A stretch of DNA of 26,109 nt from Dimorphilus gyrociliatus (GCA_904063045.1 CAJFCJ010000091.1:69117-95225); one strand, 5' to 3'. Shown: positions 9,334 through 18,720, numbered from the stretch's first letter. Numbers and translations: made by a program. Notes: a model not told the origin generated them from the sequence alone.

Positions 9334-10207
9334 TTAATCAATTCTTTTGAATAGATAATCAGTTAACTTCAAAGGTTTCAGAATATCATTTACATCAAGC
9401 AACCAACAAGAATTTTTATTTCTTTGTACAACACTTCCTTTTAAGAAATTGTTGTCAACTTGAACAGAAGCGATTTCATTATTCAGGCTATCATCCCCAA
9501 TTTGGACTGGTGAGAAGAATGTAAATTGTTTCTTGCCAATATCTCCGATTAGTCCATTCATTTCATTGTAATCTTTAGGCATAAGCCTAAAGTTTACATC
9601 CAGGTGCATTTCCCCTAAAAAATGGTTAGATTTTTCAACAGCAATGGCAATTGATGATTTTAATTCAGTAAAAATAATCTTTTGGCCATTTACAATTTCA
9701 AATTTCAATTGATTAGTCTGCATAATCATTTCTTTTGAATTATCACTCCATTCAATTGTATTTTTACCGCCAAGGAGAATATTATTTAATGATACAGTGA
9801 CATTGGCAGATGGAGATTAAATGACAATTTGATGCATATAATAATCATCTTTCAGTTGGCCAAAAACCTTTATTCCACTGTCAGAATATCCAGCAATATA
9901 TATATAATCTCCCATTTGCCCAGTTACATCATAACATATTTGTTTAGTAGACATTGTGGATTTGTCAACAACTTTTTGTGCGGAGTGTGGATCTCCTGTT
10001 GCAGATGCCCATGGCGATGGAGCAGAGCCTGAAAAGTAAACTGGCATTTCAGAATGGAATGTTTTTCCAGATGCTGTGCATGTTGCATCTATGAGAAAAG
10101 AATCCATGGAATCAGTTTTAGTAACTGTGATTATTCAAGGATCTTGTCCAATTACAGTTGGTCCCACACTATCTACTGTAGCTATCGAAGCATCTGGTCG
10201 ATCTATC
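9334..10207 (-). pseudogene. Inter-alpha-trypsin inhibitor heavy chain C-terminal domain, two internal stops
   Basis: A single minus-strand frame runs from an acceptor (tttctctacttcag) at 10208 to a stop at 9334. It holds the marks of the ITIH C-terminal domain in order: ATGDPH, ICYDVTGQMGDYIY, SGIKVFGQL, later GLIGDIG in place of GLLGQF, and a final SCWLLDVNDILKPLKLTDYL that parallels the CW...DYIV end of ITIH proteins. Two stops lie in this frame: TGA at 10137-10135 and TAA at 9819-9817, yet homology continues in the same frame across both. ITIH proteins are secreted and modify hyaluronan matrix; the vWA and VIT domains are not seen here. Because the lesions are substitutions and not indels, simple sequencing error is less likely than pseudogenisation. 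An unannotated intron around the TAA is possible. Confidence 0.7.
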
Positions 10208-10239
10208 CTGAAGTAGAGAAATGTAGATATATAATTGAT

Positions 10240-10285
10240 GATGGACAATTTGAAAATACCCACTAACCTGTTGAAAACGCCCACT
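10240..10285 (+). repeat. Two loose GAAAAYRCCCACT units
   Basis: TTTGAAAATACCCACT and TTGAAAACGCCCACT occur about 22 bp apart. They resemble the 16-bp units at 7803 (AAAACGTCCACT) but with C for T in the core and longer spacing. Confidence 0.35.
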
Positions 10286-10350
10286 GAATTAAAATCATGT
10301 TGCTTTATCCAACAGGCAGATAATAAGTAGGAGAGAATTCTGTAGAGAGA

Positions 10351-10465
10351 GAAAAGTGGGGGATTGAAAATTGGAAAAAAGTAATTTTTTCTGATGAATC
10401 AAAGGTTGAGCTGCATCCCAGGAGGATGGAGTTTGTTAGGCGGCCACGTCACATGCCAAACATAT
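10351..10465 (+). pseudogene. Tc1/mariner-type transposase fragment
   Basis: The frame encodes EKWGIENWKKVIFSDESK followed by a basic VRRPRH motif. W-x5-W..VIFSDES is the strand carrying the second catalytic Asp of Tc1-type DDE transposases (Asp codon 10393-10395). Only about 38 residues are recognisable: no DNA-binding part before it and no final Asp/Glu after it. Upstream the frame meets stops at about 10320-10330. It is a remnant. Confidence 0.6.
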
Positions 10466-10481
10466 GCTACCGCAAACTGCA

Positions 10482-10828
10482 GTTATATCAAACAAACCAC
10501 CCTCTTTATACTTTGTTGGAAAATCCAATACCTGATATTCAAACTGCAATTTGGTCTCGTAATTGGAGAGCTAAGGAATTAAATTGTACATGTGATATCT
10601 CATTTGAATTATTAGGTTGGAATCCTCTTCAAATGAGATCATTCTTTCAAAATTGCTGTAAATGATGGAAATATTCAAAAGAGTTTAGAATTTTTTAAAA
10701 CATTTTTGCAGCTGATGTTGGTGGAAATCCAAAACGTTTAAATATTGACTTCCAATCAACTTACAGCAATACAGAAGAAGAAATTGTTGAATTGGATTAT
10801 AAAAACATACAATTTGTCTTGGTTTGTG
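10482..10828 (+). CDS. Two exons of an unknown protein
   Basis: Exon A (acceptor ...caaactgcag, then up to 10657) and exon B (10712-10828) are separated by a 54-bp intron beginning gtaaatg and ending atttttgcag, a size typical of this window. The join gives SFFQNC then SDVGGNPKRL and runs to a TGA near 10828. I recognise no domain. Exon A is in frame with the Tc1 fragment just upstream, so either a transposon scrap lies in the preceding intron or the two are fused. A divergent host gene is the likely explanation; confidence is low because length and homology are both weak. Confidence 0.3.
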
Positions 10829-10909
10829 TGAGATGACTGTTGAAAAGATTACAATGACAGTGAAGTGCAAAATGTGAATAGATGATTTTGGTGTGTATGT
10901 ATTCAATTT

Positions 10910-11390
10910 GAAATGGAGCTTAAGTAAGTGAACTTTTACACTTTATTTAAACATTTCAAAATAAATAATAATTACAAAAAACAAAACAGTTTTGTTGGAA
11001 AATAATTTGTTATCAGCAACTAGCCAGAAGGTAATAAATATCCCTGAGGAACTGGAATAGGATTAATGGGGATAATGAAATATTTTGTAAATTATTAAAC
11101 AACTACATACAAAGGATATTTCAATGCAGTTTCCCAAAGTGGGACTAACGTCTTGCTGGAGGTAATAACCAGATAGATATTGTTTCTAGATGGATAGTTT
11201 TTAAATAGAATTTTCGATAAGAAATATTGGAATGTTTACTATTTCAGAATGTATGTTAAATGTTGAAAAGAATGCAAAAGGTATATTTGAAGGTGTCAGG
11301 CTAATGTCTTTGTTATTGAATTTTTGCTTTTTCAACCCTATTTTTAAAAATTATCCAGTTAACCATTGTTTGAATAGAGTACATTATTTA
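10910..11390. other. AT-rich spacer, no gene seen
   Basis: No coding stretch with recognisable content on either strand; scattered stops in all frames and A/T runs. Confidence 0.4.
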
Positions 11391-11392
11391 TT

Positions 11393-11880
11393 CTACTCAC
11401 TATAGTATAGGCTAAATTCAGAGTTTTTGTCCAATTCCTCTGCATCCAGTAGATATTGGTTGTAGAATTGAAAGAAAGTAAGAACTTGGAAATTATCTCC
11501 AGGAAAATCAGCTATCGTAAGGTTTTCTCTTTTGCATTGATCTTCCATGTCTCCAATTGATATTTGACGTTTGTTTAATCTCAATTTGTAGCAGACATTG
11601 CTGATTCTGAAAGCGCCATCTCCTGGGCAAAAAGGATCTGTTTAAAGTGAGTGTTGGAAAAGAAGGTAATCGATGAACCTTTTTCAAGATTGTTTGAACG
11701 ATTCCGCTTCTGAATATCATCAAAATCTGACCATTTTCTCCTAATGACCATTTGAAAGTGCCCAATGAAACTTTCGAGTGAATGATTCTTGTTAGTAAGG
11801 GACAAAATACTTTTCTCATTCTCAAATAGTCTGTAGATACTTTCACCTTGAGATGATGGGAAAAACTTGATTATATCATT
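11393..11880 (-). other. Possible exons of the unknown minus-strand gene
   Basis: Two overlapping minus-strand frames look protein-like: 11805-11581 (charged, with IGHFQMVIRRKWSDFDD) and 11584-11393 (with GDMEDQCKRENLTIADF and many aromatic and acidic residues). They meet near 11580 in different frames, either through a frameshift or a short intron. They lie downstream of the signal-peptide exon at 12464-12110 on the same strand and upstream of the ITIH-like domain, so they could be internal exons of one gene. No domain is recognised. Confidence 0.3.
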
Positions 11881-12109
11881 TCATAAGATTTTCCCAGATT
11901 CACCTATTATCTTTTTAAAATTGCAGTACGGGATTATAACCATAATTTTGGGCTTATATCCTGAAATGCATATCTTTTATACTTATTTAAATAAGCGTAT
12001 GATCTCTTCTCATCTTTACCCAGCAATTCCAGTTTGAAATCTAAAATATTGCAGACAAGTACTCTCTTCTGATGATATAACTACATAAATAAAAGAATTT
12101 TTATCATAC
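11881..12109. other. Spacer or decayed exon sequence
   Basis: The minus strand has short open pieces (for example one with YRFQTGIAG near 12040) broken by stops. No clear exon borders. Confidence 0.3.
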
Positions 12110-12464
12110 CTTCTATAACTTTCAAAAAGCAAGTCAAATGATTTTTCAGCTTCTTCAGAACTATAAAACTACCAGTTTTGTTTTCAACTGATAAATTTAC
12201 TTGTCTGTGAAATTTCAACCTGCAAATTAGGCCTACCGAATGAATTAAATCGTGTCCCATTGAATTGCAAACTGCATTAGTTTCTTCAATTGTAAATGTT
12301 GGATATTTTATAAAATAGATATCATTCGAAAGAGATTTAGCTTTTAATTCTCCTTCAACGCTTTCTCTCCTATCAATTTCAAGTTTTATAAACAACCGAT
12401 AACGAGATTTTTCCAGGGATGTTGAAATTGCAAAAAAGGATGCAAGAATTTTCAGCAGACACAT
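12110..12464 (-). CDS. First exon of an unknown secreted protein
   Basis: The ATG at 12464 begins MCLLKILASFFAISTS, a good signal peptide. It is followed by a mixed alpha/beta-looking region (RYRLFIKLEIDRR), an NLSVENKTG segment with two N-glycosylation sites, and four Cys. A donor (gaag|gtatga) lies at 12110/12109. An upstream in-frame ATG at 12506 exists, but the 12464 start puts the hydrophobic segment at the N-terminus. I do not recognise the domain; it does not have clear VIT or vWA motifs, although the position upstream of the ITIH-like exon on the same strand leaves open that they were once one gene. Confidence 0.45.
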
Positions 12465-12682
12465 CTCAATATGGCAAACATTAATCATAAGAATAATCAA
12501 TTGCAAAGGTGAAGATTGAGAAGAGAAATTATAATTAATTGTTCAACTGTTAAATAAAATCTTTGTTTATTTAAATATTCTTTAGATTATCCTAATTGAC
12601 TTGCTTTATATATTTACATAAATTATACTAATCCCAACAGGTTGAGTAGTTTATGGAGCAATGGAAATATTATTTGAGAGAT

Positions 12683-12807
12683 GCGACAGAAAATATACAC
12701 AAGTCACTGCTTTTACCCTAACCCTAACCCAGCTATTGGCTGTACCTAGCCTTTTCGATTATCCCTATCCCTTAGATTGCTTCCTCCTCCTTAGTTCACA
12801 TATACTG
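12683..12807. mobile_element. Partial copy of the inverted-repeat element (left half)
   Basis: GCGACAGAAAATATAC matches the left end of the 8214-8420 element with a worn core, followed by the same interior order: three CCCTAA units at about 12714-12730, an ACCTAGCCTTTTCGATT segment matching AACCTTTTTGATTGC, and CCCTTAGAT. The right end is missing. Confidence 0.6.
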
Positions 12808-12885
12808 ATAAAAAGATAGTGATAACTCATCTAAATAGTTTATATAAATGAAAACAATTCTTGTTCCATCATTACAAAATTTAAG

Positions 12886-13783
12886 ATGAAATCTTTAAGT
12901 ATAATCTTAAATTGTAAGTAGAAATATTTCTTCTTCTTTTTATTCTCTTCTTGTCTTTTCCTCTCTCTCTCTCTGCTACAGTAATCTGGCTAGTTGAAAT
13001 TTGTTTAACTAGTCAATTTTCTTGTCCCCTGAATACTGATCTAGAGCCAATTGATGGATCATATCCCGATCCCGACAACTGTGGAATTTATTATCATTGT
13101 ATTAATGGTACACCTCATGCTCAGCAATGCCCTCCTGGACTTTTGTTTACGGTATTGTTAAAAAATTGCAAGTATAGTTTGCTAACTTCTCTCAATAGGC
13201 CTTTCTCAAATACAGATAATAACAATGTGATTATTGGTAGTGAAAATGGGTCCGAAACATCTTGGACTGGTTTTCATTACGATTCTGATAATGTATTCTT
13301 TGCTGGTAGAAATAATGATCATACATTACAAAGAGTACCAATCCCTCTTCTATACATTGTAACTATCAGAGGAGTGTTTATGCAAGTGCTAGGAATTAAA
13401 TAACTATGTCAACGGATGGATGGTATTTTATCAGTTTTGGTACTGGATTTCCTAGTAGACGTTCTTGTACAATAACCTTGGTAATAAATGATGCTTCAAG
13501 ATCCATTGAAAGATCTATTGTAAAACGTCATTCCGGTCCATTTGCTAATCAAGTATCCAGGGGCGTCATTGTTCACTTGAATGCAAGTGACAGAATAGCG
13601 TTAAATATGTATGTAGGAAGTGCAAGGTCATCAAGACTATCTATATACATTGCAGGATTCCGACTAAATGCAACTGAAGATAGGCCAGCATTTTATGCCT
13701 TGAGAACAGATAAGCTAATAACAAATGTAAGGACAAAAATTGGCTATGATTTAATTGTTCTTGACACAAATTCAGATGTGTGA
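12886..13783 (+). pseudogene. Secreted chitin-binding (peritrophin-type) plus C1q-domain protein, damaged
   Basis: Exon 1 (12886-12913) and exon 2 (from 12982), split by a 68-bp intron with a long CT tract before the acceptor, join in frame to a signal peptide beginning MKSLSIILN. A six-Cys type-2 chitin-binding domain follows (C at FSCPL, PDNC, YYHC, QQC and KNC; motif GIYYHCINGTPHAQQCPPG). After a Ser/Asn-rich linker comes a C1q/TNF-like domain: DGWYFISFGTGF, then RSCTITLVINDA, GVIVHLNASDRIAL and IYIAGFRL, ending with a stop at 13781. The C1q part lies in a different frame; the change is near 13355, and a TAA at 13397-13399 interrupts that second frame. Known roles: chitin binding and multimeric recognition. 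The combination is uncommon to my knowledge. The gene is either dead or affected by assembly indels. Confidence 0.7.
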
Positions 13784-14186
13784 ACAATAGCTCAAACTTT
13801 TCTCATTCTGCTGAATTAATTAACATATCCGCCTTTATCTCTCTCAGTAAGTCTCTTTAGACAAAACCCTTATGCACGAAAGAGATAGACTTAACCGAAT
13901 TTTAATCAGGGTGAAAAGGTCATTTCAACAATGAAAGACTTAATGCACTTTGTTGGAAAATTTGAATAGGAACACTATAATGTTTAGCAAAGTCTTTGTT
14001 AAGTTTTAAAAAATCTACAAAGAATTTAGGATTTATCATCTGGATTATGCTCAATTTAGGATTTAAGTAGATAAGCAGATTTAAAACCAATAATCTATTG
14101 GTTAGGGCATTTATGCTTTGGGTTATAAAAGGTTGACAGGCTCTTCCATTGCCATAATCGATTTCATCGAACTTTCAGTCAGAAAG
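13784..14186. other. Intergenic spacer
   Basis: No coding exon recognised between the C1q gene stop and the EGF-collagen gene start. It presumably contains the 3' end of the former and the promoter of the latter; no clear TATA box stands out from the AT-rich background. Confidence 0.4.
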
Positions 14187-15037
14187 ATGTTGAAGATTAA
14201 AAACTTGCAAATATATTTTATAAGTCTTTTTTTTCTTTATCATTTTTTAAGTGTTTTCGTTGTTGGGCCATTTCCTAAAATTAATTTTCCAGATTGTCGA
14301 AGCTATAAATGCAATAATGGAGGTAAGAAATAATAATAATAATTATGTCAACACTTTAAAAGTTGTTTTAAAGGTATATGCATTCAAAAGGGTACTTTTT
14401 GGTGCTGTTCATGCAAACATGGCTACAGTGGGCGTCAATGTCAAATAGCTCCTACTCCTACACCTAAAAGTTTGCAAGGTATAGATTTCTAAATAAATAA
14501 ATCATCTATCTTATGACACTATTACAAGTTTTTTCCTGGTCCTAAAGGTCCACGAGGTGTTCCTGGTCCTAAAGGTCCAAAAGGTACACCTGGTTCACAA
14601 GGTATTCCTGGTGCTCTAGGTCCACCGGGTGTTCCAGGTCCAAAAGGTCCACCAGGTATTCCTGGTCCTAAAGGTTCAAAAGGTACTCCTGGTACTAAAG
14701 GTTCGCCAGGTATTCCTGGTCCTATAGGTCCACAAGGTATTCCTGGTCCTATGGGCTTACCAGGCATTTCTGGTCCTTACTTCCAAATCGGTAGAGATTC
14801 TGATTATTTGTGTAAAAAAGTTATCAATTGCAAGAATGGAGGTAAGAAAAAGAAAATCTATTATTTTAATATCAAACTGTTATTATTCATTCACAAGGTA
14901 CATGCTCATGTTTTGGTTATTCTTGGTTTTGTTCATGTAAAAATGGTTTCAGCGGGCAACTGTGTGAAATAAGTGATCAACCTAGAAAGTGTCCTGTTAT
15001 TAGTTTTGGTTCTGTGCACTTGGATTTAGAAGCATAA
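14187..15037 (+). CDS. Secreted EGF-collagen-EGF protein, four exons
   Basis: Exons 14187-14322, 14374-14478, 14529-14841 and 14898-15037; introns of 50-56 bp, all GT-AG. The ATG at 14187 starts a hydrophobic signal region ([18 protein letters not shown]). EGF-like domain 1 spans exons 1-2 ([10 protein letters not shown], then WCCSC and GYSGRQC). A Pro/Thr linker leads to about 27 uninterrupted Gly-X-Y triplets in exon 3. EGF-like domain 2 spans exons 3-4 ([25 protein letters not shown]), followed by a short tail and TAA. Both EGF domains are split at the same place by a phase-1 intron, suggesting duplication. One problem: exon 2 ends in phase 1 but the collagen frame needs one T fewer in the T6 run at 14529-14534, so there is a one-base conflict (indel, sequencing error or other donor). 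It is likely a trimeric matrix or recognition protein; no globular C1q, lectin or fibrinogen head is present. Confidence 0.75.
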
Positions 15038-16254
15038 TCATATTTAGACTTTAGATATACTGTATTAGAATTTTAATAACTCATTTACTCAATACATATT
15101 CTTTAAATGAAATACTGACATTTTCTTGATTAATTACTTCGAAACAAAACATAATTGATTAGTTCACATTGCGAATTTTGCTTAATGAGGATTAGGCTTA
15201 GGGATTAGAACGACCATTAAGGACTGTTAATCCCTTGATTACACTCACTCTATAAATTTGTACAGGCTTTGGGTTAGTGTAGCTCTTTAGAAACTACTAC
15301 CTAAAGTAGCAGATTCTAGCCAGACTGATATTTGATAGGTTTGATGTACCCACAGATCAAATATTGGTGTTTCCAACTTATAAGTTGACCAGTGAAAGTT
15401 AACGAAAATTTCAAACTGATCCGATTCTCTTGAAATTTGCTATAGTATTGAATATGAGAAGCACGAATCCCAATACAAAATTTGAGCTAAATTGACAGAG
15501 CTGTTTAGGAGCAATGGAGTTTTGAAATAAACATTGGTTGTAATTAGTTGTTAACCCTGTCGTTATATTTATTACGTATATAGATCTCTAATTTACCTAT
15601 TGAAATTATCAAAAGTCCAAAATATAACATTGTCTTGTGGACTTGGAATATATTTGCGAAAATATTTTTTCCAAATTTCATTCAAGTATTAAATATCAAT
15701 TATGCTTAAATTTGTTTTTTATTGTCTGTGGCTGTATATCATTGATATAAAAACACTTTCAAACTACAAAGAACATTTGTAGAACTTAGATTCTTAAAGA
15801 GTAAGTGTTAGATATTTAAAAAGGAACAACCAAAAAAAAACTTGGAATAATCAACTTCTGATTTCAATATGTATTTTAGAAATTAGAAGAGAATATAAAA
15901 TTATGATAAAAATATCATTTGATGAACAATTAAAGGGTGTTTAGATATTTTAGTCCATGTTTAAATAAAGAGGAAATTTTGAGTGCATAGTCCTAGTTTT
16001 AACCCTTAGTTGTTTACTACTAAAATGATGTAACTTTTTATCTTTTTATATCTAAAATTATGCCTTGTGCATAATTATTTGGGGGAAATAACATGCAATT
16101 AATTTAAATATTTAAATACAAGCACTTTTTAATCATAGATAAAGTTTAATTTGTAATTATAAACACAAAATCATGTTACAATCAAACACTACAACTATAA
16201 AGAAAAAAAAAATTCTGTTTAGCTGTTTCATATGTTAATTTTTTTTCTGAAAAA
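15038..16254. other. Intergenic DNA
   Basis: No coding exon supported. An inverted pair GGGATTA / TAATCCC sits near 15199-15234. At about 15390-15540 the composition is less AT-rich than the flanks and may belong to a dispersed repeat, but I see no termini. The remainder is A/T-rich with a poly-A run at 15832-15840. Confidence 0.4.
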
Positions 16255-17283
16255 ATGAATTCAACATTGAATATTACTGAAAATAATTTGAAACAATCAC
16301 TCATTTGGATTGCTACTGATGTAATTCCAATTATTTCTTTAATACTTACAGCATCAATTGGAGTACCATTTAACTTTCTGTCAGCTGTAACAATTGTAAA
16401 AGGCAACTTAATGAAAGTAACTGTGTTTAAATACCTTTTTGCAGTGACCATTTCAGATTTATCTATTTCACTCTTAATAATTTTACAATCAGCAGACAAG
16501 TTGTCAATAATAACAGCAAATGAAGTGTTGTATTTATGGATAATATGCAAATTCTCTCAATATCTATTAATGGCTTTTACCCAAATGTCTGCTCTATGTC
16601 TAATCTCAGTTACATTTGATCGTTTTTTATGCATAGCTTTTCCAACAAAATCTAAAGTTTGGTCAACTGATAAAGTTTGCACGTTCAACATTCTGGTTGT
16701 GGGCCTATTTTGTGCACTAATCAATACACCTTCTCTTTGGATTTTAAATAGTGTACAAAAAATTTCTCCTACATTGTTAGAATGCCATATAAATTTTAAC
16801 CTTTCATATACCATACACTTTGGCACAGCTGTCAATGTATTGGCCACTGTCTTTCCGTGTTGTTGTATCGGATTATTAAACATTTTAATTATTACCTATC
16901 TGAAAAAACATGTTAAAAAGATGAGTAGAATTAGCAGTGAAGATCATATGACTAAGATGAAAACATCAGCAAAAAAATTAATTGTTTTGACTCTATCACT
17001 ATCAACAGTTTTTGTAATAACAGCTTTTCCAATTTCTATATATGATTTGATTGTATTATTTAATCCGGATGTTGTTTCGAATGAGATTGGAATGGTTTTC
17101 AATAGTGTTTTAATTCAACTTTTTCAGATAAATAATATGATTAATTTTGTGTTTTATTGCCTGAATGGTGGAAAGTTTAAAATTGAATTTTATAAACTTA
17201 TCTGTTGCAAAAAATTTTCTCAAAAAGGCAGCTCAGCTTCACCAAATACAACAAATATGTCAATGGTAGCCACTAAGAATTAA
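16255..17283 (+). CDS. Rhodopsin-class (class A) G-protein-coupled receptor, single exon
   Basis: 342 residues, intact, no intron. Seven hydrophobic segments, with N40 in helix 1 (GVPFN), D68 in helix 2 (TISD), C98 at the start of helix 3 paired with C177 in the second outer loop, DRF at 122-124 in place of DRY, P130, P201 in helix 5, P259 in helix 6 (ITAFP where CWxP is usual) and NFVFY at 297-301 in place of NPxxY. N-glycosylation sites lie at residues 2 and 6. ICC in the tail could be palmitoylated. The short N-terminus and NFxxY-type helix 7 recall invertebrate peptide-receptor-like orphans, but I cannot name the ligand. The start is the first ATG after a T-rich stretch and keeps both glycosylation sites. 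It is the only sizeable host gene here without lesions. Confidence 0.85.
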   Translation: MNSTLNITENNLKQSLIWIATDVIPIISLILTASIGVPFNFLSAVTIVKGNLMKVTVFKYLFAVTISDLSISLLIILQSADKLSIITANEVLYLWIICKFSQYLLMAFTQMSALCLISVTFDRFLCIAFPTKSKVWSTDKVCTFNILVVGLFCALINTPSLWILNSVQKISPTLLECHINFNLSYTIHFGTAVNVLATVFPCCCIGLLNILIITYLKKHVKKMSRISSEDHMTKMKTSAKKLIVLTLSLSTVFVITAFPISIYDLIVLFNPDVVSNEIGMVFNSVLIQLFQINNMINFVFYCLNGGKFKIEFYKLICCKKFSQKGSSASPNTTNMSMVATKN

Positions 17284-18184
17284 AGATTCTGCACATAGTT
17301 AACCTCCAGATGAAACAGTCTTATTATTGTCTGTTGCGATGATACAATGGCATATTTACCCAACAATTTGGATATATGATTGATATGGGATAGTCTGTCA
17401 TTTTGATCATAGAGAATAACAGTTCCATAAGATTAGCCAACAGGATGCAAATACAGTAAAAATTAGAAAATAAAGTTCTAGCTAAATGTAGAGAATATTA
17501 AATCATGTTGTCTGTATCATTTGGAACTGCTATTCTCCTCTTTGTTTGTCAAAATTACAAAAAATAATACAGAAAAAACATTAAACTAGATATACAAACT
17601 TTGTTGAAAAAAACTGCTCCAGTTGTTAAAATATTACCAATAGTTCCAATGATTATAGATGTAACTATAAATATCAAGTAAGGTAATGGCTATATCAAAT
17701 CTTTTCTTTATAAATTCTGATCCAGAATTTGAAGTATTTTTTGTAAAAAGCGATGATAAATCCATATTGTTTTTCAAAAAGCTTCATTTTTGAGAAAATT
17801 AAGATAAAATAGCTTCATAACTTCTCATATATTAAAAAATGGCCTATGAGTTTGACACTACTCATTAGAGACATTGTACTTGGTTTAAGGACAAAAGAAA
17901 GAACATGCGCTCCAAAGAAAATCACAAAATTGTAAAGGAGAAGGTTGCCGAGGGAACTACAAATGGACCATAAACAAAACCAAGCTCCTAGAAAACCAAA
18001 AAAAACAGGAAGAAGGACACCCTACTGTACAACTTTGGTTATATTTTACATGCTTGAACTCTATTATTTTATGCAACATATACATGTACATCTTAAAACC
18101 TACGCAAGAAAATGCTATAACATTGGCCAAACATAAGTCTGATTAGTCAGCTTGAAGGCTCATCTTTAATTACCAATAAAGGTT
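17284..18184. other. Intergenic DNA and possible left part of the LTR
   Basis: No gene recognised. Past about 18020 the sequence may already be LTR: TGTAC at 18026 is the complement of the GTACA end at 18656-18660. The small open stretch at 17945-18133 has no motif and is not called. Confidence 0.4.
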
Positions 18185-18254
18185 TGGCCAAGTTATAATT
18201 TAATTAACTTGCCTAGGGTGTGGCCAAGTTATAATTCAATTAACCTTCCTAAAT
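18185..18254. repeat. 36-bp direct repeat upstream of the retroelement promoter
   Basis: TGGCCAAGTTATAATT starts at 18185 and again at 18221, each followed by (T/C)AATTAAC(T/C)T. Tandem repeats of this size are common as enhancer units in the U3 part of LTRs, which would place the LTR's left edge further upstream. I infer this role; it is not shown. Confidence 0.5.
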
Positions 18255-18263
18255 GTTGAACCT

Positions 18264-18660
18264 TGTAACATCCTGTTACTAAAGATAAATATGAACTACA
18301 CATTTCGGCAACTGTAAAGTGATGATTGGATGTCAGAGACAAACCTCAAAGTATATAAATCCTCATTATTCTCATTTGGCATGCAGCTTCCATCTGGACC
18401 CAAGGACCTGGGAAAATCATCTGGAAACAACCTCCACTGGAACCATCCATCTACTCCTCAACATTGGAAGACAGTTTGGTAATTTGGCAACCTGCTATTA
18501 CAAACTATCTACTCTGCTATTGAACTCTCATATTGTTACTTGCTTAAGTATTATTATTGCGAATAAACCATTTTAATTTAAACATTTGTTTAAAGGTTCG
18601 AGTAGAACCAGTATTGTTATAACTTGCAAGCGCATAGATTTTGCCAGCAAGAACAGTACA
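18264..18660 (+). repeat. 5' LTR of the Ty3/gypsy-type element (left edge uncertain)
   Basis: The right edge is well placed: the sequence ends ...AGTACA at 18660, four bases before a primer binding site. Inside are a TATA box (TATATAAAT, 18352-18360) and a polyadenylation signal (AATAAA, 18562-18567), the normal R/U5 layout. The left edge is a guess: TGTAACATCC at 18264 gives TGTA...TACA ends, while TGTAC at 18026 gives a 5-bp inverted pair and would take in the 36-bp repeats. The 3' LTR is outside the window, so the edge cannot be settled here. Confidence 0.55.
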
Positions 18661-18664
18661 AATT

Positions 18665-18682
18665 TGGCGCAGTCGACAGGAT
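18665..18682 (+). other. Primer binding site, tRNA-Ser type
   Basis: TGGCGCAGTCGACAGGAT starts with TGG (complement of CCA). The first 11 bases complement a serine tRNA acceptor end of the type ...CGACTGCG-CCA, and after two mismatches the last five also fit. Serine tRNA primers are known for Drosophila 17.6 and 297. The tRNA match rests on recalled tRNA ends; no tRNA search was run. Confidence 0.65.
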
Positions 18683-18720
18683 ATTCTTTTGGTTTATTCA
18701 AAAGTTTTGAGAAAGTAAAT

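Noticed and set aside
9817-10137. Alternative genetic code reading TGA or TAA as sense
   Set aside because: Different stop codons are involved, while TAA, TAG and TGA all end intact frames sensibly elsewhere (GPCR TAA 17281, integrase TGA 23261).
14522-14767. Minus-strand Pro/Gly-rich reading frame opposite the collagen exon
   Set aside because: It is the complement of the Gly-X-Y codons; the plus strand has splice sites, signal peptide and EGF domains.
16182-16883. Minus-strand open stretches over the GPCR
   Set aside because: Shadows of the GPCR frame with no recognisable protein features.
17945-18133. Small open stretch before the LTR
   Set aside because: No start context, motif or homologue; it overlaps the possible left edge of the LTR.
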